Shown here in pieces: positions 1-6,806 of a DNA stretch of 64,000 bases. The notes below the pieces were generated by a model. The model had not been told where the DNA came from and did no database searches. It saw nothing but the letters and a program-made list of their open reading frames with translations. Location of the stretch: contig CAKQCB010000011.1 of NCBI GenBank assembly GCA_934216615.1, positions 14,109-78,108 of the forward strand. The letters run 5' to 3'. Position 1 is the first letter of the stretch. Every line of letters begins with the position of its first letter. Origin of the DNA: an uncultured Anaerolineae bacterium (lineage in GTDB: Bacteria > Chloroflexota > Anaerolineae > Aggregatilineales > Phototrophicaceae). The position numbers and the translations under genes were made by a program.

Positions 1-281
1 AGTTCTGAACCTTCTTCACCAAAATATACGATATGGGTCGGAGGATAACTAATTAAAGTTGAACCTTGTGAAAATTGCCAGCGAAACGATTCGGATGGCC
101 CTGAATCTGAATGGTATCCCACGTAAAGATTATATGGAACGAATGATACATCTGGTGGGGACTGCCAAAAATAAATTCCAGCGCACCAGTCATATTCCAA
201 TGCACCTTGTGCGTGAATCGCAGTAAAAGAGATACCACAAATCGCTAGTATCAGAATGAATAAAAGACCTATACGTTTCAT
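1..281 (-). CDS. Secreted protein, N-terminal part (continues beyond the window start)
   Basis: The reverse strand is open from an ATG at 281 to position 1. It starts MKRIGLLFILILAICGISF and has a clear signal peptide ending near AIHA/QG, followed by about 68 residues rich in aromatic residues (WCAGIYFW, YVGYHS). Its ATG overlaps the stop of the preceding Thr/Pro-rich gene by ATGA, so the two are translationally coupled members of the leftward membrane-protein operon. Exported and possibly surface-exposed; no family is recognised and the C-terminus is not in the window. Confidence 0.75.
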   Translation of the reverse strand, partial: MKRIGLLFILILAICGISFTAIHAQGALEYDWCAGIYFWQSPPDVSFVPYNLYVGYHSDSGPSESFRWQFSQGSTLISYPPTHIVYFGEEGSE

Positions 282-1258
282 GGTATCTGCTCTTCTGTTT
301 CCGTCTCAGTGGGCGTTGGCGTGGGCGTAGCAGTAGTTGTGTAAGTTGATGTTGGGCTAGGCGTATGGGTGAGCGTAAGCGTTGCGGTTGCGCTCGGTGT
401 GACGGTGAAGGTCGCGCTGGGCGTCCATGTCATCGTTGGGGTTAAGGTATTGGTGAGCGTCGCGGTGATGATGATCGGTGGCAACTCAACATAGATAGGT
501 TGCTCGATGATCTGCGGTGGCGAAGTCAGAATGATCTGAACAGGAACTTCAACCGGAATCTCTACCGGAACTTCACGAATCACTTCTACTGGAACCTCTA
601 CTTGCTGAATCACAATATAAGGCGTGGGGCTGGGCGCCATTGATGTGACAAAGTAGGTTTCAATTGCAGGGGGCATGGTGAAGGTTGGCGTTGGCCCGAA
701 ATCCATAGAAGATTTCACACCCCCTTCAGCGTCCTCACCTCTATAACGTGGTAAGGGTGTGATGGTCGCTGTGAAGGGCTGATAGTCCGTACACAACTCG
801 CGCGGCGGTGGAGATGTAGGGCTTACTGCGGGATTCGTCGCCATGTAGACCGCGGTGCCAGTCGCTTGCCACGCATCTGGAGTGTATGGAAGGGTGGGCG
901 TGAACGTAGGCGAGGGCGTCAGCCACCAGCAATAATCAAGCGTGGGCGGTTGGGTGCCTAGAAAGATTGCGGTACCCGTTGCCCCCCAACTATCAGGGGT
1001 TACAGTGAAGGGCATACGGGTGGGGGTAGAACTAGGCGTGAAGGTGGGAGATGCGCTGGGAAGCTGGGCAAGCGTTGGGGGTAAGGGGTCTTCCGTGTTC
1101 TGGGCCTCAATAAAGGAAGTTACGCCAAAGTAAAGTGCGGCCAAGATCGCCACAAGCAATAGCACAAGGAAAAAAAGTTTGCCACAGCCAAACCCCTCGC
1201 TTTGACGACGGTCAAGGAGGGGTTCGTAGCCAGCGCCAACGTGTTCACGCTTAGCCAT
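278..1258 (-). CDS. Thr/Pro-rich membrane-anchored protein of the mobile element
   Basis: 326 residues. A charged cytoplasmic tail (residues 1-25) is followed by one hydrophobic segment (about 26-48, FFLVLLLVAILAALYF), then a long extracytoplasmic region. That region is dominated by TPT/SPT low complexity, two similar blocks (PDSWGATGTAIF and PDAWQATGTAVY, each near a CWW or TNPAV segment), a VPVEV/IPVEV repeat around 220-245, and a Thr-rich tail. The layout is that of a stalk or adhesin-like surface protein anchored by its N-terminus. It sits in a leftward run of overlapping small membrane-protein genes. A role in cell contact during transfer, or as a virion tip protein, is only a guess; no domain family is recognised. 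Confidence 0.75.
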   Translation of the reverse strand: MAKREHVGAGYEPLLDRRQSEGFGCGKLFFLVLLLVAILAALYFGVTSFIEAQNTEDPLPPTLAQLPSASPTFTPSSTPTRMPFTVTPDSWGATGTAIFLGTQPPTLDYCWWLTPSPTFTPTLPYTPDAWQATGTAVYMATNPAVSPTSPPPRELCTDYQPFTATITPLPRYRGEDAEGGVKSSMDFGPTPTFTMPPAIETYFVTSMAPSPTPYIVIQQVEVPVEVIREVPVEIPVEVPVQIILTSPPQIIEQPIYVELPPIIITATLTNTLTPTMTWTPSATFTVTPSATATLTLTHTPSPTSTYTTTATPTPTPTETETEEQIP

Positions 1259-1266
1259 TTGTTAAA

Positions 1267-1740
1267 TTATCCCCGGAAGCCAGAGACAATCATCTTGCCA
1301 ATGTAGCCAAGGACAGCAATCGCGATTGCGATCCCAATTCCAATCGCTGAAATCGGAGCAAATGTCGCGATCCAGTTATTGGTCTCGGAGAAGATGACAT
1401 CTGTAGGAATGTCAATAGGGACAGGGGTTTGAGCGAACGAGGGCAAGCTGTGAAACAACCCGCTCGCCAAAACTGCGGCAACCAGCAAGGCTTTGTTTGC
1501 GCCACTGCCCAAGGCGCGAGGCACCTTATTCAGCCCAGAGACTTTCACAATGTAATAAAGCGCACCGATAACTGAAGCGGTGAGCCATGCTCCAACGCTT
1601 GCCCAGAAGGACATGAAGACATCTGTATAGCCTTCTGCAGTGATAGGCGGCGCGACGAAAAAGAGAATAACCGTTGCGATTGCGCCGATTGCGGCAACCA
1701 TATAGAAGGATTGGCGTTGCAAAACACCACGAGCGTTCAT
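1267..1740 (-). CDS. Small polytopic membrane protein of the mobile element
   Basis: 157 residues from the ATG at 1740, which overlaps the stop of the upstream 41-residue gene by ATGA; a GTG 12 bases upstream is possible but less likely. Hydrophobic segments lie at roughly 10-35, 45-65, 80-100 and 120-150. The third resembles an internal signal peptide ending in SFAQ. The last 45 residues (acidic/polar start, then ISAIGIGIAIAIAVLGYIG, then a basic tail) have the look of small phage coat or pilin-like subunits. That likeness is in composition only. It belongs to the leftward operon of small membrane proteins; function unknown. Confidence 0.75.
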   Translation of the reverse strand: MNARGVLQRQSFYMVAAIGAIATVILFFVAPPITAEGYTDVFMSFWASVGAWLTASVIGALYYIVKVSGLNKVPRALGSGANKALLVAAVLASGLFHSLPSFAQTPVPIDIPTDVIFSETNNWIATFAPISAIGIGIAIAIAVLGYIGKMIVSGFRG

Positions 1741-1862
1741 AATTTCAACCACCTCTTAAACTTGACAACAACATAAAGGACGGAAATCAACACAGTGGTA
1801 GCAGTCGTGAGCGCGGCGAACGATGGAAAGAACAGGTCAATAAGCCATTGCATATCAGTCAT
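1737..1862 (-). CDS. 41-residue single-span membrane protein
   Basis: Read on the reverse strand from an ATG at 1862 to a TGA at 1737. The product begins MTDMQWLIDLFFPSFAALT, has one membrane span (about residues 8-33) and ends in a basic tail KFKRWLKL. It overlaps the preceding gene by 8 bases and the following one by ATGA, which argues strongly that it is a real coupled gene despite its size. Small single-span proteins in such runs occur as spread proteins of actinomycete plasmids and as minor coat proteins of filamentous phages; neither role can be assigned here. Confidence 0.65.
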   Translation of the reverse strand: MTDMQWLIDLFFPSFAALTTATTVLISVLYVVVKFKRWLKL

Positions 1863-1998
1863 CGTTGATGCCCTCTAAAAACCGCGACGCTGCGCTTTGG
1901 GCTTGTTCGATCATGTTAGATAACGCCTGCAGGACGCCATCCACAACGATCAGAAATAGAACCATGCCCCCTATGAGAAGGAAAATCGCTTCAATCAT
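1855..1998 (-). CDS. 47-residue single-span membrane protein
   Basis: ATG at 1998, TGA at 1855. It starts MIEAIFLLIGGMVLFLIVVDG, one N-terminal membrane span, followed by an amphipathic, probably helical segment (VLQALSNMIEQAQSAASRF) and an acidic end. It overlaps both neighbours by 8 bases (ATG inside the upstream coding end, stop inside the downstream start), so translation is coupled through the run 2221 to 1. Function unknown. Confidence 0.65.
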   Translation of the reverse strand: MIEAIFLLIGGMVLFLIVVDGVLQALSNMIEQAQSAASRFLEGINDD

Positions 1999-2221
1999 TT
2001 TTGTTTCCTAAACGACTTAAAACGTACATTCCCCACATCGAGAGCAATACAGAAAACAACAGAAGAATAATGACAAAATCGCCAGCAGTTACCGTTCTTT
2101 CTATGTGCGCACCATAGTGATCGCCCACGGGAACCACTTGTATAAACTCCAGTGTGGGGGTAAGTGTCACTGTAGGTGTTAAAGTGGCTGTAGGTGTCAA
2201 GGTGGGTGTTTCTTCTGGCAT
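1991..2221 (-). CDS. Small Thr/Pro-repeat membrane protein, first gene of the leftward operon
   Basis: 76 residues from the ATG at 2221, chosen because AAAGGAGATGAC stands just upstream; longer in-frame starts lack such a site. Residues 1-30 are a TPTLTPT-type repeat, 31-48 a polar part, and about 49-68 a single membrane span (FVIILLLFSVLLSMWGMYV) with a short positive tail. It is therefore probably N-outside with the Thr/Pro part exposed. It opens a string of at least six overlapping leftward genes. No known family. Confidence 0.7.
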   Translation of the reverse strand: MPEETPTLTPTATLTPTVTLTPTLEFIQVVPVGDHYGAHIERTVTAGDFVIILLLFSVLLSMWGMYVLSRLGNKND

Positions 2222-2266
2222 GTCATCTCCTTTCTGCTTTAAGTGTAGAAAGATTATGTTGTTGTA

Positions 2267-2289
2267 GGTTATGTCACTGTGGCATAACC
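2267..2289. promoter_or_regulatory. Inverted repeat in the divergent intergenic region (possible operator)
   Basis: GGTTATG at 2267-2273 and CATAACC at 2283-2289 are perfect 7-bp arms around a 9-base spacer. It lies 46 bp upstream of the first gene of the leftward membrane-protein operon and 61 bp upstream of the rightward winged-helix gene, a natural place for a shared operator. Which protein binds is unknown; the neighbouring winged-helix protein is one candidate. Confidence 0.4.
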
Positions 2290-2349
2290 CCATGCCAGTT
2301 TGACGTTAGTAGCGGTATAATGCGTCTTAATATCAGAACGGGGGTTCGT

Positions 2350-2592
2350 ATGTTGGGAATTTATATGGCATTCAGCGATAAGATTCTTTGCGATTTTCTT
2401 AAGCAAGAATTTGGGGAATCCAACGAACTCACTATAAGAATATCAACGCTTGCAGAGCGTAGCGGAATGTCATATCGCACAGTACAACGTGGAATGAACC
2501 GCTTACGGGCAATGCGAGTGATTGAGTATGAACGTGAGTGCTTAGGGTTGCCCAATACATATAAAAAAGGTGAAGCATGGCGCTCGAATTGA
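2350..2592 (+). CDS. Small winged-helix DNA-binding protein
   Basis: 80 residues from ATG 2350, after a G-rich stretch; ATG 2320 or 2365 in the same frame are alternatives. Residues 15-65 form a helix-turn-helix (LTIRISTLAERSGMSYRTVQ) followed by a recognition-helix/wing-like part (RGMNRLRAMRVIEYE), similar in style to plasmid replication or GntR/MarR-type winged helices. It overlaps the FtsK-like translocase gene by 16 bases in another frame, so they are coupled. Such a partner next to a TraB-type translocase is often a KorSA/GntR-like regulator in AICEs, but the exact family is not certain. Confidence 0.65.
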   Translation: MLGIYMAFSDKILCDFLKQEFGESNELTIRISTLAERSGMSYRTVQRGMNRLRAMRVIEYERECLGLPNTYKKGEAWRSN

Positions 2593-4565
2593 TTGATCAA
2601 GAACCTCTCGCCCCCCCTCTTGAGTTCCTCACCAAAGACCGCATCCACCCCGACAACCAAAAAATAGTTGAAGAAGAACGGATGCGGTACCGCGCTCTGA
2701 CGTGGGCCGAGCGGTGGCAGTTAAAACGCGAAGCGCGTCGTCTGCGCCAAAAGCTGAAAAAAGCAAAATACAACGCGCTGGTCATCCAGCGTGAAAAGCT
2801 GTTCCAAGAGTACACAGCGCTTAGGGCGCGCTGGGAACAGGAACCGGAGCAGAGGCGCCAACTAGCGCCTGCGGTGAAGAGCGTGATTCGTGCTGGGCGG
2901 GAAGCGAACGAAAGCCTAGCATTTCTTTTGCCTGATCTGGAACGCTGGAAGCATTATGAGGGGTGGCTGGAATACGAACGCCAAAACAGAGCTGAGCTGA
3001 AGCGCGAATCTAAGCGTGAAAAGCGCATCCGAGCGGAAATGGATAAGGAGTCCAAGTGGCTCGAGTCGCTCTTGCTGGATGTGTGGCGCAAAACCCCAAA
3101 ATGCCATCACATCACCACAGACGGAAAAGGCAAAACGCGAACCCGGGTGCCTAAATTCATGAAGCGTCAGATTGGCCCAGACGCTCATTACTTCTGGTTG
3201 GCGGCCAGCAAGAAAGTGCTCTTTGGCTATCGCTGGTTGTTGCCCTATGGCGTGACCATCGACGACTTAATAAGCGAGGAAGTCATCAAAAACATGCACG
3301 CGGCGACCAAGCGCGAGGTTACCGCACAGTGGACAAATGAGGGGCAGCTCGTGTTCCGTGTGTCGCGTCTGGATTCGCCCGACGCCCTACCCAAATTGGT
3401 GAAGTGGAGCGACACGCGCGATTACTTCCCTGAAGCCCAAAGACATAAATTGCCCTACTGCCTTGGCGCGGCAGAACAGCGCAAGTTCAAATGGTTTGAT
3501 TTTGCGTCAGAACCGCACCTGCTCGTGGCGGGTAAAACACAAAGCGGGAAATCAAACCTGATCAACGGCATCATCGCCACGAGTTTGATCACCCACACGC
3601 CAGATGAACTCAGAATCGTTCTCATTGATCAAAAAGGCGGGATTGAGTTCACGCATTGGAGCGAGGTTCCTCATCTGCTTTGGGAAATGGCAAAGACCAC
3701 AGAGCAGGTATTGCCTGTTCTGGACAGGCTTGTGATCGTCATGAAGAAGCGCATGGCGCTTCTGGAGAAGGTACGCGCCAAAGACATCGACGCTTACAAT
3801 AAGAAAGTAGATGAGAAGCTGCCACGTATCTTATGTGTCTTTGACGAGTTGGCCGCTGTCACCGGACTGGGCGCGCTCACAGAAAATATTCATACCGCGC
3901 TGGCATTGATCGCTAGCCAAGGACGTGCCACGGGGATTCATCTTATCGCCGCCACCCAACATCCAGAGGTGCGCGTGATACCCGGGCGCATCAAGACCAA
4001 CATGAGCATGCGCGTGTCGGGGCCAATGCCTAGCGTCACGGCAAGTCAAATCATTCTCGACAATCCCGAGGCGGCAAGATTGCCTAGCATTAGTGGGAGA
4101 TTCATCGCCGTTGTTGGTCTCAAGACCATCACCGTTCAGGTTCCTTTTATTACGGACGCAGACATTGCATGGGTTGTGAGTAAGTGCAAAAATGATTATG
4201 CCAATACCAGTGACGAGCTGGCAGAAATGGTCAATGCACCTGTGCTGAAAGTGTGGGATGAAACGGCTGTGATCAACCTCGCGCTGGAGCTGACGCTAGG
4301 CCACCTTGGTGGGCAGAAAATGCACAAACTCTTAGGGGATGAAAGCCCGGGCGAACGCTTACTCAACACCCTGTGTAAAAAGATCATCGACAGAACTGAA
4401 GCTTCCGGGGGCGTTCTGGAACACGGCGAGAAACTCTACAAGATCAAGAAGAAAGGGAAAGGCTACCATCTGATTGAAATCGAACCCGACCAGACAGACG
4501 AAACGGAACCCCTAGAAACTGAAGATAGCGTGTCGGATCAAGGTCTGGATGGTGCAGCGGATTAA
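2577..4565 (+). CDS. FtsK/SpoIIIE-family DNA translocase (TraB-like)
   Basis: 662 residues. The N-terminal third is highly charged and probably coiled coil (about 30-190), with no clear membrane span. The motor follows: Walker A GKTQSGKS near 319-326, Walker B ILCVFDEL near 418-425, and the FtsK signature around 445-470 (RATGIHLIAATQHP, IKTNMSMRV). The last 120 residues have a small basic domain that could be a winged-helix gamma-type DNA reader, followed by an acidic tail. Start supported by AAAAAAGGTGAAGC. The family pumps double-stranded DNA; in AICEs such a protein alone drives conjugal transfer. Lack of an obvious membrane anchor is odd for that role. The adjacent small membrane proteins could supply it. 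Confidence 0.9.
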   Translation: MALELIDQEPLAPPLEFLTKDRIHPDNQKIVEEERMRYRALTWAERWQLKREARRLRQKLKKAKYNALVIQREKLFQEYTALRARWEQEPEQRRQLAPAVKSVIRAGREANESLAFLLPDLERWKHYEGWLEYERQNRAELKRESKREKRIRAEMDKESKWLESLLLDVWRKTPKCHHITTDGKGKTRTRVPKFMKRQIGPDAHYFWLAASKKVLFGYRWLLPYGVTIDDLISEEVIKNMHAATKREVTAQWTNEGQLVFRVSRLDSPDALPKLVKWSDTRDYFPEAQRHKLPYCLGAAEQRKFKWFDFASEPHLLVAGKTQSGKSNLINGIIATSLITHTPDELRIVLIDQKGGIEFTHWSEVPHLLWEMAKTTEQVLPVLDRLVIVMKKRMALLEKVRAKDIDAYNKKVDEKLPRILCVFDELAAVTGLGALTENIHTALALIASQGRATGIHLIAATQHPEVRVIPGRIKTNMSMRVSGPMPSVTASQIILDNPEAARLPSISGRFIAVVGLKTITVQVPFITDADIAWVVSKCKNDYANTSDELAEMVNAPVLKVWDETAVINLALELTLGHLGGQKMHKLLGDESPGERLLNTLCKKIIDRTEASGGVLEHGEKLYKIKKKGKGYHLIEIEPDQTDETEPLETEDSVSDQGLDGAAD

Positions 4566-5047
4566 TCGTAACCGCCATTTTTACGGCTAGGCGGTGTTGG
4601 CCGTACAGAAGACGGTGGCGGTGGGGTTTCAGTGCGGATTGGCTGTCGAGGACGTTCAATTTTTGGCGGTGATGAGGTTGGTGTAGCAACGGCTGTTTGG
4701 GAATTTGGCTTAGGATTCATCGCCGCCTTTAATGCGCGGGTACTTGCTTCAGCATCTCGCTTTTTAAACCAGCTATCAATATTTCTGATACCTTCTTCAA
4801 TATCAATGATGAGCATGATAAAAGTGCCAAAAGCGAAGCTCATTAAACAGCCAAACATCCCCAGAATGAGAATGACTAAATCTAACCGGAACAGTTCCCA
4901 AACAGTCTGGAGTGTGTAATCGGGGATTGTGCTTAAAACTTCACGAGATGCAAGGATGCGAGAGGTAACCCATATCAGTAAGCCAATAACGCCACAAATG
5001 GAAATAATCTTAAAAGTTCCACTTAATAACTTTAGGGATTGGTACAT
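4562..5047 (-). CDS. Two-span membrane protein with Pro-rich tail
   Basis: 161 residues from ATG 5047, three bases after the stop of the upstream gene and with GGGAG ahead. Two membrane spans (about 12-32 and 55-88, including LVILILGMFGCLMSFAFG), then an acidic/basic helical region, then a long Pro/Thr/Ser-rich cytoplasmic or surface tail (TPPPPSSVRPTPPS). It overlaps the end of the translocase gene by 4 bases in convergent orientation. Third gene downstream of the XRE repressor. No known family; it could anchor the translocase, which lacks its own membrane span. That is conjecture. Confidence 0.7.
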   Translation of the reverse strand: MYQSLKLLSGTFKIISICGVIGLLIWVTSRILASREVLSTIPDYTLQTVWELFRLDLVILILGMFGCLMSFAFGTFIMLIIDIEEGIRNIDSWFKKRDAEASTRALKAAMNPKPNSQTAVATPTSSPPKIERPRQPIRTETPPPPSSVRPTPPSRKNGGYD

Positions 5048-5049
5048 GT

Positions 5050-5493
5050 CTATTCTCCCATCATCGCTTTGCGATGGGCGATCAAGCGTTCCCACTGTTT
5101 ACGTTCTTCCATACTTTCAAAAAGCGGGTCTGGTAGCGTTGACCAGTTTGGTGCTACCGGGGCTAAATCTTTATGAATTGTTTTCTGTTGAGGATGTGAA
5201 ACTGCAACCGGAGCGGGGGGGGCTGTGGTCGCGCTGGGCCTCAACAAATAACGGAACGCGGCACTATGTTTTGCGGTGCGCTCGTTGACCTGATGAAGTT
5301 GGCTTCCAATGGATGCAACTGCAAAGCACAATACAGCGAGGGTCATGCTTGAGAAAATGATGATGATGGCTGGGAAGGCATCCGCCAGTGTTTGAACAGT
5401 GTCACCGAGTTGGGTTAAATACCACGTTCCCCCGAGGCTACCTAATAAAAAGATAACGGTTCCGATTGCACGCAATGCCACTGTCCAAAACAT
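5050..5493 (-). CDS. Two-span membrane protein
   Basis: 147 residues: two hydrophobic spans (about 5-27 and 40-62, AIIIIFSSMTLAVLCFAV), then a polar region with a Pro/Ala linker (SATTAPPAPVAV) and a charged C-terminus (MEERKQWERLIAHRK). Its layout matches that of the next gene downstream (two spans, Pro-rich linker, charged part). The two may be distant relatives or partners in a membrane complex. It lies 12 bp after the XRE repressor gene and is probably co-transcribed and so under the same autoregulation. Function unknown. Confidence 0.7.
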   Translation of the reverse strand: MFWTVALRAIGTVIFLLGSLGGTWYLTQLGDTVQTLADAFPAIIIIFSSMTLAVLCFAVASIGSQLHQVNERTAKHSAAFRYLLRPSATTAPPAPVAVSHPQQKTIHKDLAPVAPNWSTLPDPLFESMEERKQWERLIAHRKAMMGE

Positions 5494-5505
5494 GATTTGT
5501 CCCTA

Positions 5506-5847
5506 CTATGGTATTAACTGTTCAATTAATCGTAATGCCAAATCTCGTTTTTCTGGGCTTAAGTGTTCAATTAACTCTGCGGCACGTCGCGCTTCCGGAC
5601 TAAACTGCTCAGTGCCTACATGATAATCCATTTGTTGAAGCATGGAATTGACATCCATCTCCAGAGCAATTGCCAAAGCTAAAACAAAGCTTGGATCATC
5701 TAATGAGGGTTTAGTACGTTCTGTTTCCCAATGACCCACGCTTGCTTTTAGAGTATTCTTCCCCAACCTCGTCAATCTCTCTGCTAGTTCAGATTGACTA
5801 ATTTGCAGTTCGCTCCGTCGAGCTTTCAGCAATTCACTTATTTTCAT
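5506..5847 (-). CDS. XRE-family repressor of the element
   Basis: 113 residues from ATG 5847 (MKISELLKARRSELQ); an ATG at 5865 is also possible. Residues 1-60 are a Cro/CI-type helix-turn-helix (ISQSELAERLTRLG and ASVGHWETERTKPS), the C-terminal half is helical (SPEARRAAELIEHLSPEKRDLALRLIEQL) and may mediate dimerisation. There is no visible LexA-type peptidase part, so induction would have to be through another factor. It faces the rightward replication/integration operon across a region with two copies of GAATACAAATTGTA, the expected operators. It likely keeps the element silent and controls its own two-gene membrane-protein tail. Confidence 0.85.
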   Translation of the reverse strand: MKISELLKARRSELQISQSELAERLTRLGKNTLKASVGHWETERTKPSLDDPSFVLALAIALEMDVNSMLQQMDYHVGTEQFSPEARRAAELIEHLSPEKRDLALRLIEQLIP

Positions 5848-5873
5848 TGTGGTGTATTCGGTCATCCTTTTCT

Positions 5874-5887
5874 GAATACAAATTGTA
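5874..5887. promoter_or_regulatory. Repressor operator O1 in the leftward promoter region
   Basis: GAATACAAATTGTA, matching 14 bases of the full palindrome at 5933-5949. On the reverse strand it contains TACAAT, a good -10 hexamer for the repressor gene, so binding here would give autorepression. The -35 is weak (TTCACA, 19-base spacing). Confidence 0.55.
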
Positions 5888-5921
5888 GCCTTGAATGTTC
5901 CCATTGTGTGAATACCTTTAT

Positions 5922-5950
5922 TTGACAAAATCGAATACAAATTGTATTCT
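5922..5950 (+). promoter_or_regulatory. Rightward early promoter with embedded operator O2
   Basis: TTGACA at 5922-5927 and TATTCT at 5945-5950 are separated by exactly 17 bases, a strong sigma-70 type promoter. The palindrome GAATACAA-A-TTGTATTC (5933-5949) covers spacer and -10, so a bound repressor would exclude RNA polymerase. The transcript would start near 5957 and run into the gene at 5985 and the replication genes beyond. Confidence 0.75.
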
Positions 5951-5952
5951 TT

Positions 5953-5964
5953 TTTGCATGCAAA
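5953..5964. promoter_or_regulatory. Perfect palindrome at the early transcription start
   Basis: TTTGCATGCAAA, 12 bp, sits at the expected transcription start of the early promoter and 20 bp upstream of the ribbon-helix-helix-like gene. It does not resemble the XRE operators, so it may be the site of a second regulator, for example the product of the gene it precedes. Confidence 0.35.
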
Positions 5965-5984
5965 CTATATTACGGGAGGAATAA

Positions 5985-6227
5985 ATGACTGAGTTAGATT
6001 TTGCACAGTACAAGCGTGATCAAACCAATAGCGTCGTCCAATTTCGGATTGCGCAGGAATTGCGTGACAAAGCCAAACATTTGGCGACATCAAGTAGTAG
6101 CGATTCGGTTAAAGTCACAGAAAGTGATATTTATCGCACGATTGTGTCTCTTTTTTTGCTAGGAAAGGATATGTTATATATCCGAAATCAGTTTGATAAC
6201 GTATCCGAAAATGGAGGTGAAGTCTAA
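5985..6227 (+). CDS. Ribbon-helix-helix-like small protein, first early gene
   Basis: 80 residues, start set by GGGAGGA at 5973-5979. After a polar N-terminus, NSVVQFRIAQELRDKAKHLA looks like the strand-helix of an Arc/MetJ/CopG fold, and TESDIYRTIVSLFLLGKDML like the second helix. Such proteins are common copy-number or transfer regulators of plasmids and ICEs. It is the first gene after the XRE-controlled promoter. The fold assignment comes from pattern only. Confidence 0.65.
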   Translation: MTELDFAQYKRDQTNSVVQFRIAQELRDKAKHLATSSSSDSVKVTESDIYRTIVSLFLLGKDMLYIRNQFDNVSENGGEV

Positions 6228-6295
6228 AAAAGAGAACGTTTGTACCACATTTAACCGACAAATTTTTATATCATATCGAAAACAGGGGGCTACAC

Positions 6296-6469
6296 ATGAA
6301 CGCATTATCAGAATATCTAGCACAAATCGGTTTTTCAGAACTACTGGCGATCATGGAATTTGTCCAGATCGCGCGCGCTGAAGGCGTCACCGTTGGCGAA
6401 CTGGATCAAGCGGTGAACAACGAGTTATCCGGGTGGGAGATCAGCATCGACTTGGAGCAGGCTTCATGA
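6296..6469 (+). CDS. 57-residue acidic protein
   Basis: ATG at 6296 after AGGGGGCTACAC, TGA at 6467-6469. The product starts MNALSEYLAQIGFSELLAIM and is predicted helical and acidic (EFVQIARAEGVTVGELDQAV). The stop overlaps the next ATG as ATGA, so it is coupled to the downstream membrane protein. The 19 bases around its start are identical to those in front of the gene at 10210. Function unknown. Confidence 0.6.
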   Translation: MNALSEYLAQIGFSELLAIMEFVQIARAEGVTVGELDQAVNNELSGWEISIDLEQAS

Positions 6470-6690
6470 ACAAGCTTTCACATCGCCAACAAAGTGCATT
6501 AAGCGCTTCGACAGTGGGGCTGTTCATTGGCGCATTTGTTGTTTTCCTCGCCCATGAAGGGGGGAAATTATGGCATACCCTATTGACTGCAATGGGGTGG
6601 ATATTACCTATCCTGCCTTGTCTCTTTTTACTTTTTTTGGGGATGGGGGCGGTTTTGGGCATAGATTTTTTGTTAGACGAAGAAGAATGA
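6466..6690 (+). CDS. Small two-span membrane protein
   Basis: 74 residues from ATG 6466 (MNKLSHRQQSALSAS), overlapping the stop of the previous gene by ATGA. Two hydrophobic segments (about 16-32, VGLFIGAFVVFLA, and 45-68, MGWILPILPCLFLLFLG) and an acidic end (DEEE). The stop overlaps the next start by ATGA again. Probably an accessory membrane protein of the element; unknown family. Confidence 0.6.
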   Translation: MNKLSHRQQSALSASTVGLFIGAFVVFLAHEGGKLWHTLLTAMGWILPILPCLFLLFLGMGAVLGIDFLLDEEE

Positions 6691-6806
6691 CAGAAGCGGA
6701 ATGGTTAGTGCTTGCACCGCTCATCTGGAATCTATCTTGTTCGATATTGTGGATCGTCGGTGGATGCTTGTACGACTGGCATAAGAAAAGGAGAAATGAT
6801 GCCTAG
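6687..6806 (+). CDS. 39-residue single-span membrane protein
   Basis: ATG 6687 overlaps the TGA of the previous gene; TAG at 6804-6806. It starts MTEAEWLVLAPLIWNLSCS and has one span ending in GGCLYDW, followed by a basic tail HKKRRNDA. The end of the gene holds the AAAAGGAG ribosome binding site of the prim-pol gene, whose ATG at 6796 lies inside this frame. The chain of overlaps suggests a real gene, but its size leaves doubt. Confidence 0.5.
   Translation: MTEAEWLVLAPLIWNLSCSILWIVGGCLYDWHKKRRNDA

Noticed and set aside
278..1258. Genes on the opposite strand across the Thr/Pro-rich gene
   Set aside because: Open frames there arise from the biased composition of the Thr/Pro codons; they lack ribosome binding sites and the leftward frame shows a signal anchor and ordered repeats.
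2300..2321. TTGACG and TATAAT upstream of the winged-helix gene as a promoter
   Set aside because: The hexamers are only 10 bases apart, far too close for one promoter. TATAAT may still be a -10 alone, but I cannot support a full call.
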